Source: a virus. Taken from it: DNA of 52,288 nucleotides. Below are positions 1 through 7,915 of the stretch, in pieces (the stretch's first letter is position 1; each line of letters starts with the position of its first letter). Where the stretch lies: IMG/VR virus record IMGVR_UViG_3300017917_003067, positions 1-52,288 of that record. One strand, 5' to 3'. A model generated the notes under the pieces. That model had not been told where the DNA came from. It saw nothing but the letters and a program-made list of their open reading frames with translations, and did no database searches. Both the position numbers and the translations under genes were made by a program.

Positions 1-1
1 A

Positions 2-937
2 ATTAATGTAGATAATAACGCTATTATTGCTAACTTAAACATGGCTTCTAATCTGGCAGGAGGAGCAGCCGCTCTTGCTATAGATGACAAATATGTTTAT
101 GCTGTACAAAGAACTGGTAGCGTAACCAACAATCAAGTAGCTGTTGTTAATTCTTCTTTCCTGGTTGAAAGATATATTAACGGGCTCAATTCTGGTAATA
201 CTTCATACGGTAACAGATATACTATGATATTCTCTCCTGATTATGCTGATAACAAACTAGTCATGCTTGGAAGCCACGCATCGGGTGTTGGCACTAACAT
301 GAACAGACAGTTTATTGTTTCTGGTGCCAATGGAGCAGTTCTTGCTAATAATTTTTTAGAATATACCGTAGGGTTTACAAGCGTTAATGGCAACTTACCT
401 TTCTCTGCAAGTTTTTATTATGATACGAACTACATTTTTGTAAAATACAATCCTGGTAACAACTACATATTTACAACAACATCGTCAGGCGTTGGCATTC
501 AAGCTGTAATGTACACCAGTAACTTGCAAGTTATTACGGCTAACACACTAGGGACGTCTTCACAAGGGGTTTGGGAAGCCAGTGATAGTTACGGGGGATA
601 TTATGGGTTTGCACCATTTAAAAATAGAGAAGCAATGCCCTTCAAAGGCTATAGACTAAGTAACGGACATAGAGGGTATTCATATCCAACTGCCGAATCT
701 TTTTTTACTACCAACTACGATCATGCCGGAGAAACAACCATCAACGTTGGAATTTCTGCTAGCAACACTTTTTCAAATAATCTTCCTTTTGCCAATGGAG
801 GATGTTGCTTTACCGACGGTGTCTGGTATTATAGATTTAACAATAACTTAGTTAGAAATGCTAGCAAAGTTTACGGGCAGTATAGAGATAAAAATAATCT
901 CGGCTTTAAGACTCCTTCTATTCTTATTTCTTCTTAA
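2..937 (+). CDS. Tail fibre / structural protein, 5' truncated by the window edge
   Basis: The reading frame is open from the first complete codon of the window to a TAA at 935-937, so this is the C-terminal 311 residues of a longer gene. The methionine at 41 has no convincing ribosome binding site and is probably internal. The protein is rich in Asn, Ser, Thr, Gly and aromatic residues, has no membrane segment and no cysteine-rich core, and looks like a beta-structured virion surface protein. It lies 3 bases before a LamG-domain protein and within a run of adhesin-like genes, which supports a tail-fibre or baseplate-fibre role. I do not recognise a specific family. Function is inferred from composition and context. 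Confidence 0.6.
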   Translation: MNVDNNAIIANLNMASNLAGGAAALAIDDKYVYAVQRTGSVTNNQVAVVNSSFLVERYINGLNSGNTSYGNRYTMIFSPDYADNKLVMLGSHASGVGTNMNRQFIVSGANGAVLANNFLEYTVGFTSVNGNLPFSASFYYDTNYIFVKYNPGNNYIFTTTSSGVGIQAVMYTSNLQVITANTLGTSSQGVWEASDSYGGYYGFAPFKNREAMPFKGYRLSNGHRGYSYPTAESFFTTNYDHAGETTINVGISASNTFSNNLPFANGGCCFTDGVWYYRFNNNLVRNASKVYGQYRDKNNLGFKTPSILISS

Positions 938-940
938 TTC

Positions 941-2110
941 ATGGATCTATCTAATAGCCATTCCAACGGGTTTTACGCGGCTTATTTTAATTCGGCCCAG
1001 GCTGGAAGTAATAACAGTATTTACTTTAACGCCCAGGCTGGATTTAATTTCGGTACCGGGCAGTTTACTATTGAGTTCTGGATGCAGCCTGGTGCGAACA
1101 ATGCCGGTTTAATTACTGACGCATCGGTAGGAATGGCTTTAATTGATTTTAGACCTACAAGTACTAACGGAGTTTATCCTCACTTATATCTTTCGGCTAC
1201 CGGAAACCCAGCAAATACAAGACTGTTTTATTATGTCAGCTCGGCAGTGGTCATGACATCTGCTTCTACATTTAAGCCAAATTTATGGTATCATATTGCC
1301 GTAAGCAGAGACTCTGTTGGTAATACAAGAATGTTTGTTAACGGCAATACAGAAAACTCTGCTGCTCAAGCCGCAGTTAATTACATAGTAGGTGCTGCAA
1401 GACCAATTATAGGAGCAAGTGGCTTCACCCCGGTTACAATCCCATACAACGGGTTTTTTTCTAACCTTAGAATAATTAAAGGTGCAGCAGCTTATACCGG
1501 CAACTTTACCCCCTCTACATCTCCACTAACATCAAACTCATCAGTATCTCTTCTTACATTTCAAGATTCCTCCTACGTTGATAGAAGTTCTTCAAACTTA
1601 GCTATAAACGCCACGACTGGAAGAATTCTTTACGTCGAGTCTGACATTTTCTCTAACACCATGACATTTGGAAGTCCAAAAACAATTGGACAAGCTGCTG
1701 GGAAAACAACAACTAATAATTCAGTTTCTTTTGGACAGAACTTAGATTCTGTTGCAATAACTTCTTTCTTTAACTTAAATACTAACACACAGATTTTTGA
1801 TGTAGAATTGCCTCTAAATGATGCCATCTCGACAACTGCACAAAAAAGCACATCTAATAATCTTTCCCTTTACGTACAAGATACAAACTATTTAAAAATT
1901 ACTTCTTTCTTTAGTTTCAATACCAACACGCAATTTTTTGATGTAGAGTTTCCACCAGAGCAGAGCTATAAGGTAATTCCTTCAATAGGAAATAATGTTA
2001 TAAAGTTTATAAACGATTCAGAAATAGAAATAGTTACTTTCGGACAGACGCAGACTGGCACTGGTGGAGGTACAATTTTAACTCCTGGATTAATTCAATA
2101 CTGGACATAA
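941..2110 (+). CDS. LamG/concanavalin-like lectin domain tail-fibre protein
   Basis: A protein of 389 residues. Roughly residues 25-205 match a laminin-G-like (LamG, concanavalin A-like) jelly-roll: QFTIEFWMQP, then ALIDFRP, WYHIAVSRD and RMFVNGN are the usual strand signatures. Such domains bind glycans, so the likely role is receptor recognition at the fibre tip. The C-terminal third carries two copies of a 19-residue repeat (see repeat entries) and ends in a Gly/Thr-rich tail. The start ATG lies 3 bases after the previous stop, and the next gene starts 1 base after this one, as in a co-transcribed fibre operon. The domain call is by eye from motif order; the receptor is unknown. Confidence 0.72.
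   Translation: MDLSNSHSNGFYAAYFNSAQAGSNNSIYFNAQAGFNFGTGQFTIEFWMQPGANNAGLITDASVGMALIDFRPTSTNGVYPHLYLSATGNPANTRLFYYVSSAVVMTSASTFKPNLWYHIAVSRDSVGNTRMFVNGNTENSAAQAAVNYIVGAARPIIGASGFTPVTIPYNGFFSNLRIIKGAAAYTGNFTPSTSPLTSNSSVSLLTFQDSSYVDRSSSNLAINATTGRILYVESDIFSNTMTFGSPKTIGQAAGKTTTNNSVSFGQNLDSVAITSFFNLNTNTQIFDVELPLNDAISTTAQKSTSNNLSLYVQDTNYLKITSFFSFNTNTQFFDVEFPPEQSYKVIPSIGNNVIKFINDSEIEIVTFGQTQTGTGGGTILTPGLIQYWT
1757..1813 (+). repeat. Fibre protein internal repeat, copy 1
   Basis: A 57-base unit encoding a 19-residue segment that begins ITSFF and contains NTNTQ and FDVE. It recurs at 1898-1954 with silent and conservative changes. It is probably a short tandem structural unit in the stalk of the LamG protein. 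Confidence 0.75.
1898..1954 (+). repeat. Fibre protein internal repeat, copy 2
   Basis: Second copy of the 57-base unit. It keeps ITSFF, NTNTQ and FDVE and differs in a few hydrophobic positions. The protein similarity is higher than the DNA similarity, so the duplication is old and retained in frame. Confidence 0.75.
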
Positions 2111-2111
2111 A

Positions 2112-2516
2112 ATGACAATTTCTCTTTCTAGCCTAAACACAGGATTTTACGCCGGTAACACCGGACCTCAAGGCACCAAAGGTGACAAAGGAGAGTTTGT
2201 TGCTCTATCGGTTAATCAGCAAACCGACACAACTTATTCTTTAGTTTCTTCTGACGCCTTCAAGGTCGTGACGTTTGCTAACACATCTGCCGTGACAGTT
2301 ACTGTTCCTACTAACGACTCTCAGCCGTTTGCAAATGGCACCACAATTCATTTCGTACAAACAGGAGCTGGCCAGGTAACCTTTACAAACACAGGCTCTT
2401 CAAGCGTACTATTAAACGCAACACCGGGGTTAAAATTTAGAGCACAATACAGCTCAGCTTCCTTAATTAATCTCGGTACAAATAATTGGGTCTTGGTTGG
2501 AGATCTATCTGCATGA
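2112..2516 (+). CDS. Small collagen-like fibre protein
   Basis: A protein of 134 residues. Residues about 14-28 contain a short collagen-type Gly-X-Y run (GNTGPQGTKGDKGE), followed by a beta-rich segment with many Thr, Val and Ser residues. Phage fibres often carry such short collagen-like linkers before a trimeric head domain. The ATG follows the LamG gene stop by one base. Its TGA overlaps the ATG of the next gene, so translation is probably coupled. Likely a fibre or fibre-associated adhesin segment; the exact position in the virion cannot be told. Confidence 0.6.
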   Translation: MTISLSSLNTGFYAGNTGPQGTKGDKGEFVALSVNQQTDTTYSLVSSDAFKVVTFANTSAVTVTVPTNDSQPFANGTTIHFVQTGAGQVTFTNTGSSSVLLNATPGLKFRAQYSSASLINLGTNNWVLVGDLSA

Positions 2517-3508
2517 TTATAACAGGAATTGTAGCGTCTGGTATTAATACGATTGAAACTGTTACCCTTACAATAAGCCCGGCTGTTAATGGGCTAACTA
2601 CCTGGACTTTTCCAACAGATGGGGATTTAATATTATATGATTCACCTTTTGAATGGACTCTAACTCCTAACCAAACGTTTAATAGAACTGTTAAAATGTG
2701 GGGAGGAGGCGGCTCTCCTTATAGTGGAACGGGGGGAAATCCCAACCGAGGGTTTTCCGGTGGTGGAGGCGCTGCAACTGCAAATGTTACTTTTGAGGCT
2801 GGAGTTGCATACAAAATGAGATCCCCTAACCTAAGCTATAGAACTCCCTCGTCATTTACTACCTCATCAAGTAACTGGGCCAATGCTATATCGGGGTGCT
2901 GGGGTGCAGGTAACGCTGGTTCAATGATTAACAGAACGCCCTCCGCTAATTCATCAGGAGGAACCGGTGGAGGATATGCTGGAATTTTTAGGGTGTCAGT
3001 TAGTCAAGTTAATGCTATTTTAATGGCTGGTGGCGGAGGAGGAGGCGGTGCGCTAGGGACTTTCAATACCGACTATACTGGAAGAGGTGGCCATGGAGGA
3101 GGAACGGTCGGCGGCGCTGGAGATAGTGCTGCCTCTGCACTGGGCGCTAATAATGGAGGCCAAGGAGGTACCCAATCGGCAGGAGCTGGTGCACTTCAAG
3201 GGGGGCACGGGCACGTAGGAACAACCAGTTACGGTACCGGGGGCGGAGGTGGCGGGGGATATTGGGGTGGATATGCTGGAGGAGGCTCGTCAAGCGGTGG
3301 AGGATCAGGAGGAGGCGGAGGTTCTGGTTTTTTTTCCTCTAATACTTCTAGGGTGCAAAACGCTATACTCTATTCCGGCGGAAGCGCTTATCCAGGTAAT
3401 GATAGCGATCCCGATCGTATTGCAGTTTCTAATTCTATTGGATGGGGTGCCTCTCTTACCACCTATAGTAGCAGAGGAATGGGATTAATTATAATTAAAG
3501 CCACGTAA
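2513..3508 (+). CDS. Glycine-rich adhesin-like tail protein
   Basis: A protein of 331 residues. I chose ATG 2513 because it overlaps the previous stop (ATGA); an in-frame start at 2486 would add nine residues inside the upstream gene. After a short beta-rich N-terminus the protein is dominated by glycine: many GGGG and GGGS blocks between about residues 70 and 280, with alternating Gly, Ser, Ala and Asn. This is typical of phage glycine-rich tip domains, for example polyglycine-sandwich adhesins such as T2-type gp38, although I see no specific homology to gp38. It ends the fibre module just before the late promoter of gene 13. A receptor-binding tip role is an inference. Confidence 0.6.
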   Translation: MIITGIVASGINTIETVTLTISPAVNGLTTWTFPTDGDLILYDSPFEWTLTPNQTFNRTVKMWGGGGSPYSGTGGNPNRGFSGGGGAATANVTFEAGVAYKMRSPNLSYRTPSSFTTSSSNWANAISGCWGAGNAGSMINRTPSANSSGGTGGGYAGIFRVSVSQVNAILMAGGGGGGGALGTFNTDYTGRGGHGGGTVGGAGDSAASALGANNGGQGGTQSAGAGALQGGHGHVGTTSYGTGGGGGGGYWGGYAGGGSSSGGGSGGGGGSGFFSSNTSRVQNAILYSGGSAYPGNDSDPDRIAVSNSIGWGASLTTYSSRGMGLIIIKAT

Positions 3509-3517
3509 AACTAATAC

Positions 3518-3525
3518 TATAAATA
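3518..3525 (+). promoter_or_regulatory. T4-type late promoter upstream of gene 13
   Basis: An exact TATAAATA box, the late-promoter -10 element used by the T4 gp55 sigma factor, 18 bases before the gp13 ATG. There is no -35 element, as expected for this class. It would start the neck-terminase operon. Confidence 0.7.
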
Positions 3526-3543
3526 CTCTATAAAGGAGTTATT

Positions 3544-4287
3544 ATGGCCGTTCCAACCTCAAGAACAGAATTTAAAGAATATTGTCTTAGATCCCTAGGC
3601 AAACCTGTCATTGAAATTAATGTAGACGATGATCAGGTAGAAGACCGCATTGATCAAGCTTTAAAATATTACTGGGATTATCATTTTGATGGTTCAGAAA
3701 AAATTTATTATAAACATCAAATTTCAGATTCTGATAAAGCTAACAAATATATTACTTTGCCAGACAATATTATTGGTGCGGTAAGAATCTTTTCAATCGG
3801 AGACCCGGCTGTAAGCGGCGGTGATCTCTTTAACATTCGTTATCAAATTGCGCTTAACGATCTGTACACTCTCACTTCTGTCTCTATGGTACCTTATTTT
3901 ATGGTCATGGAGCACCTCGCGCTCATTACAGAACTTCTTGTAGGCCAGCAACCAATCAGGTATAACAGACATCGAAACAGACTTCATGTTGATATGGACT
4001 GGGAAAAAGTTGATACAGGCAATTACTTGCTAGTAGAAGCATATGAGATTGTTAATCCTGATACGTTCTCTGATGTATGGGGAGATAGATGGCTTTCAAA
4101 CTACGCCACTGCCCTTATTAAAAAGCAATGGGGTAACAATATGAAAAAATTTGGTAATATGCAGCTTCCTGGCGGTATAATTTTTAACGGTCAGCAAATT
4201 TACGAAGAAGCTGATGCTGATATCAAAGAAATGGAAAGAGATATGGTAGTTAATCTCTCGCTTCCAGCCATGGATATGATAGGGTAA
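3544..4287 (+). CDS. 13: Neck protein gp13
   Basis: A protein of 247 residues similar throughout to the gp13 neck protein of T4-like phages: an N-terminal segment with LGKPVIEINVDDDQVEDRI, then an aromatic YYWDYHFDG motif. In T4, gp13 and gp14 seal the portal after DNA packaging and form the platform to which the tail docks. A good ribosome binding site (AAAGGAG) precedes the ATG and a late promoter lies just upstream. Gene 14 starts immediately after the stop, as in T4. Family assignment is by recognised sequence and gene order. Confidence 0.9.
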   Translation: MAVPTSRTEFKEYCLRSLGKPVIEINVDDDQVEDRIDQALKYYWDYHFDGSEKIYYKHQISDSDKANKYITLPDNIIGAVRIFSIGDPAVSGGDLFNIRYQIALNDLYTLTSVSMVPYFMVMEHLALITELLVGQQPIRYNRHRNRLHVDMDWEKVDTGNYLLVEAYEIVNPDTFSDVWGDRWLSNYATALIKKQWGNNMKKFGNMQLPGGIIFNGQQIYEEADADIKEMERDMVVNLSLPAMDMIG

Positions 4288-5016
4288 ATGGCAACTAACT
4301 TCTATTTTAATAATTTTCAAGGTTCTCAAGAGCAGCTTTTAATTGAGAACCTTATTATTGAATCCATAAAAATTTATGGAATGGATATGCTTTACCTCCC
4401 TAGAACAAGAATGGCTTTTGATGATATCTATGGGGAAGATCCTCTATCTGAATTCAATGATCAGTACGGTATTGAGATGTATATTAAAAATGTAGATGGC
4501 TTTGGAGGGGACGGCGAGTTCCTTTCCAAATTTAATATTGAAATTCGTGACAGAGTTACATTTACTGTAGCACGCCGGGCTTGGAACGATGAGGTAGGCG
4601 CATCTCACCTTTTAGACAGACCGCGTGAAGGGGACTTAATTTATTTTCCTCTTAACAAAAAAATATTTGAAATAAAGTTCGTCGAACACGAAGCTATTTT
4701 TTATCAATTAGGAGCGTTGCAGACCTATGATCTAGTTTGCGAACTCTTTACATACAGCAACGAAAGATTCAATACCGGTGTTGAAGATATTGATACGATG
4801 TATGAGCAGTACTCAACCAGTACCACTCCTAAAGGCATTCTTACCAATGATCTCATGCCCTACTATCTTACTGACGAAAGCGGATTTAAATTAGTTCTAG
4901 AAACGTATGATTTAGATAATGTAGATAGAGGCGCTGAAAATGACGAAATACAAGCCGAGACGCTAGACTTTGTGGATTTTACTGAAATTGACCCATTCAG
5001 TGAAGGTAAGTTCTAA
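4288..5016 (+). CDS. 14: Neck protein gp14
   Basis: A protein of 242 residues beginning with the FNNFQGSQEQ.L.E.LI.ES motif typical of gp14 of marine T4-like phages. It follows gp13 with no gap, and its TAA shares its last base with the start of gene 15. In T4, gp14 assembles with gp13 on the portal-proximal neck after packaging. The acidic C-terminus is soluble with no membrane segment. The assignment rests on sequence recognition plus the conserved 13-14-15 order. Confidence 0.9.
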   Translation: MATNFYFNNFQGSQEQLLIENLIIESIKIYGMDMLYLPRTRMAFDDIYGEDPLSEFNDQYGIEMYIKNVDGFGGDGEFLSKFNIEIRDRVTFTVARRAWNDEVGASHLLDRPREGDLIYFPLNKKIFEIKFVEHEAIFYQLGALQTYDLVCELFTYSNERFNTGVEDIDTMYEQYSTSTTPKGILTNDLMPYYLTDESGFKLVLETYDLDNVDRGAENDEIQAETLDFVDFTEIDPFSEGKF

Positions 5017-5846
5017 TGTTTGCTCAAACATTCTATCATAAAACACTGAGAAAAAACGTTATTCTCTTCGGTACCCTGTTCAACAGCATATACATTAACA
5101 GAGTGAACGATAGCGGTGTGACCATTGATACGATGAAGGTACCCATTAGCTATGGACCTAAAGAAAAGACACTTGCTCGTATTAATCAAGACCCAGACTT
5201 GAACAAACCATTTCAAACCGTCCTGCCTAGAATGGCGTTTGAAATGACCGGAATGACTTATGATAATCAGAGAAAGCTTCCGACCATTGCTAAACATGAA
5301 AAGAAGGAAGTAACTGTAGCTGGACAAAAAGATACACTGAAATACTTGTATAACCCTGTTCCATACAATATAAATTTTTCTCTTTATATCATGGTTAGAA
5401 ACGCTGAAGATGGAACACGAATAGTAGAACAGATTCTTCCTTATTTTGCCCCTGAATGGACTGCCACTGTAAGATTAATTGATGATATGGATATCTCTAT
5501 GGATATTCCTACCATTATTAACAACGTAAGCATTACTGACACTTACGAGGGAAGCGTACAAGATTCGAGAATGATAATTTGGACACTTAACTTTACAATG
5601 AAAACATATTTGTATGGTCCAGTCAAGCGACAGTCAGTAATTAAAATTGCTAATGTTAATTTCTTCGATGCAACTACCGGCTTTGATGCTGATTTAAATT
5701 CTATAGTCAACCTAAATACTAAACCAGGAATGCTGGCAAACGGAATGCCAACTACCAATGCTACAGCATCCGTTACTCCATACGAAATAGATCCTGAAGA
5801 TAACTTTGATTACATTATAACTAAAACTGACCTGTATGAACGATAA
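5016..5846 (+). CDS. 15: Tail sheath stabilizer gp15
   Basis: A protein of 276 residues matching gp15 of T4-like phages: N-terminal FAQTFYHKTLRKNVILFGTL and a central YGPKEKTLARI segment. In T4 it forms the hexameric tail terminator ring on the last sheath and tube discs and connects to gp13/gp14. Its first base is the last base of the gp14 stop, and it overlaps gene 16 by 11 bases. That coupling fits a single neck-terminase transcript. Confidence 0.9.
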   Translation: MFAQTFYHKTLRKNVILFGTLFNSIYINRVNDSGVTIDTMKVPISYGPKEKTLARINQDPDLNKPFQTVLPRMAFEMTGMTYDNQRKLPTIAKHEKKEVTVAGQKDTLKYLYNPVPYNINFSLYIMVRNAEDGTRIVEQILPYFAPEWTATVRLIDDMDISMDIPTIINNVSITDTYEGSVQDSRMIIWTLNFTMKTYLYGPVKRQSVIKIANVNFFDATTGFDADLNSIVNLNTKPGMLANGMPTTNATASVTPYEIDPEDNFDYIITKTDLYER

Positions 5847-6231
5847 AATTGCTACTGCTTTAGACGTAGTACCATTGGAAAATAATTTTAATCACCAAGG
5901 CAGCCCTATTAGAGTAGAAAACTCGGATACGGTTAGTACTGATTACGAGTACGCGCGCGGTAATATTATTAATATTATAGAAAAAGGAAATGAAGCTTTA
6001 GATGGAATGCTTGAAGTAGCGCAAATGTCCCAGCACCCCAGAAGCTTTGAGGTGGTAGCTGAATTGATAAAAACCATGGCTGAAACAAACAAAGATCTGC
6101 TGGAACTTTCTAAGCGTAAAAAAGATCTAGAACAAGACACAGCTTCCAATAATAAAACTATTAATAATAATTTGTTTGTTGGATCCACAGCCGAATTGCA
6201 AAAGCTGTTAAAACAACAAAATGAAGAGTGA
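5836..6231 (+). CDS. 16: Small terminase subunit gp16
   Basis: A protein of 131 residues in the position of gene 16, between gp15 and the large terminase, overlapping both. Its central part is a strongly helical, charged coiled coil (about residues 50-100), followed by a polar Asn-rich stretch, as in small terminases of this group. The small subunit recognises DNA and regulates the gp17 ATPase and nuclease at the start of packaging. Sequence similarity in this family is weak, so the call leans on size, coiled-coil character and order. Confidence 0.82.
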   Translation: MNDKIATALDVVPLENNFNHQGSPIRVENSDTVSTDYEYARGNIINIIEKGNEALDGMLEVAQMSQHPRSFEVVAELIKTMAETNKDLLELSKRKKDLEQDTASNNKTINNNLFVGSTAELQKLLKQQNEE

Positions 6232-7855
6232 TTATTACCACGGCAATAGGAATCTTAAAAGAAGTTACATAACTCATGAGTGGACAGCCCACCAGATACA
6301 AGAGTTTGTAAAATGTGCTCGAGACCCCGAGTACTTTATTGAGAATTATGTAAAAATTGTTCATGTTGACAAGGGCGTAATTCCTTTTGTTCCTTACGAT
6401 TTCCAGCGCGACATTATAAGGCTGTCTTTTGCCGAGAGATTTGTAATTTGTAAGATGCCCCGCCAGGTTGGAAAAACTACTGTTGTAGTAGGAATAATCT
6501 TACATCACGCACTATTCAACGAAAATTATTCTATTGCTCTTCTCGCCCACAAAGAAGAGCAGGCGATAGAAATTTTATCTAGAATTCAACTTGCATATGA
6601 AAATCTTCCTTCTTGGATGCAGCAAGGGGTGGTAGAGTGGTCAAAAACCTCTGTTGAGTTAGAAAATGGTTCAAAAATAAAAGCTTCTTCGACTGCTTCA
6701 GCTTCCATTCGAGGTACTTCTCAGAACTTAGTGTATCTCGATGAGTTTGCGTTTGTACCTAACAATATTCAAGAGTCTTTCTTTTCATCCGTTTACCCTA
6801 CAATTTCCTCTGGTACCACAACTAAAGTTATTATTACATCTACACCAAACGGACTGAATCTTTTCTATAAATTATGGGCTGATAGTGAAAATGGTAGAAA
6901 CTCATATAAGCGCATAGACGTTCATTGGAGCCAGGTACCAGGGCGAGATGAAAAATGGAAAGAAGAGACCATCCGCAATACTTCTGAAGAGCAGTTCAGA
7001 CAGGAGTATGAATGTGAATTTCTAGGGTCGTCATCTACTTTAATTAGTGGACCTAAACTTAAGAGATTAGTATATCAGGACCCCGTTAAGTCAGACGAAC
7101 ACCTTAAAATTCACGCCGAGCCCGACCCATCTAGAGTTTACACAATGGTGGTTGACACTGCGAGAGGTAAAGAGGGGGACTATTCAGCATTTAAAATTTT
7201 TGATAATACCGAGTTTCCTTACCGTGATGTTGCATCGTATCGCAACAAAGAAATAGACCCGGTAGTCTACCCATCAGTGATTTATAGATTAGCTAAAGAA
7301 TATAATAATTGTTTTGTACTAGTAGAAACTAACGATATCGGACAACAAGTAGCAGATATACTCATGCATGATTTTGAATACGATAATATGATGTTTACTA
7401 CAAATAGAAATTTTGAAGGTGTGAGGCTTTCAGGCGGGCATAGCGGTGTATCGCACGCTGGAGTAAGAACAACTAAATCAGTAAAGAAAGTAGGATGTAG
7501 TAATTTTAAATCCCTTGTTGAAAACGACAAATTAATTATAAACGATTTTGATACGATACAAGAAATGTATCGATTCATACATAAGAACAACTCATATGAG
7601 GCTGAGGAAGGAAACGATGACTTAGTTATGTGTTGTGTGCTTTTTTCCTGGCTTACCGATCAACTCTATTTCAAGGAATTGACTGATTTAAGTTTCAGAA
7701 AAAGACTTCAAGAAGAAAATGAGTTAAGAATTGAAGCTGAGCTCCTACCTTTCGGTTTCATGGATGATAAAAATCAAAAAATTGAACCAGCGATGGAAGT
7801 TGAAGAGGTAACTTTAGATGAAAACATGTCGTTTAACAGGTGGATGTCTACGTAA
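6221..7855 (+). CDS. 17: Large terminase subunit gp17 (packaging ATPase/nuclease)
   Basis: A protein of 544 residues. The N-terminal ATPase has a Walker A MPRQVGKTT at about residues 79-87, a Walker B LVYLDEFAF and a coupling segment ITSTPNG. The C-terminal RNase H-like nuclease has acidic residues in VVDTARG..GD, VLVETND and GNDDLVM. It powers DNA packaging through the portal and cuts the concatemer. The start ATG overlaps the end of gene 16 by 11 bases, and the length is close to the usual family size. All key residues appear intact. Confidence 0.96.
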   Translation: MKSDYYHGNRNLKRSYITHEWTAHQIQEFVKCARDPEYFIENYVKIVHVDKGVIPFVPYDFQRDIIRLSFAERFVICKMPRQVGKTTVVVGIILHHALFNENYSIALLAHKEEQAIEILSRIQLAYENLPSWMQQGVVEWSKTSVELENGSKIKASSTASASIRGTSQNLVYLDEFAFVPNNIQESFFSSVYPTISSGTTTKVIITSTPNGLNLFYKLWADSENGRNSYKRIDVHWSQVPGRDEKWKEETIRNTSEEQFRQEYECEFLGSSSTLISGPKLKRLVYQDPVKSDEHLKIHAEPDPSRVYTMVVDTARGKEGDYSAFKIFDNTEFPYRDVASYRNKEIDPVVYPSVIYRLAKEYNNCFVLVETNDIGQQVADILMHDFEYDNMMFTTNRNFEGVRLSGGHSGVSHAGVRTTKSVKKVGCSNFKSLVENDKLIINDFDTIQEMYRFIHKNNSYEAEEGNDDLVMCCVLFSWLTDQLYFKELTDLSFRKRLQEENELRIEAELLPFGFMDDKNQKIEPAMEVEEVTLDENMSFNRWMST

Positions 7856-7865
7856 ATCCTGAAAT

Positions 7866-7873
7866 TATAAATA
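7866..7873 (+). promoter_or_regulatory. T4-type late promoter upstream of gene 18
   Basis: An exact TATAAATA box in the 60-base gap between genes 17 and 18, followed by a purine-rich ribosome binding site (AAGGGAGAG) before the gp18 ATG. It would give extra late expression of the abundant sheath protein. Confidence 0.72.
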
Positions 7874-7915
7874 TAGAGACAAGTATTTTGTACATAATTT
7901 TTAAGGGAGAGTGAC

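Noticed and set aside
858-1112. Plus-strand frame across the junction of the first two fibre genes
   Set aside because: Overlaps two well-supported genes in another frame and has no convincing start or composition.
3010-3340. Repetitive G-rich DNA that could look like a repeat array or quadruplex region
   Set aside because: The pattern follows glycine codons of the adhesin gene in frame, with no regular unit length.
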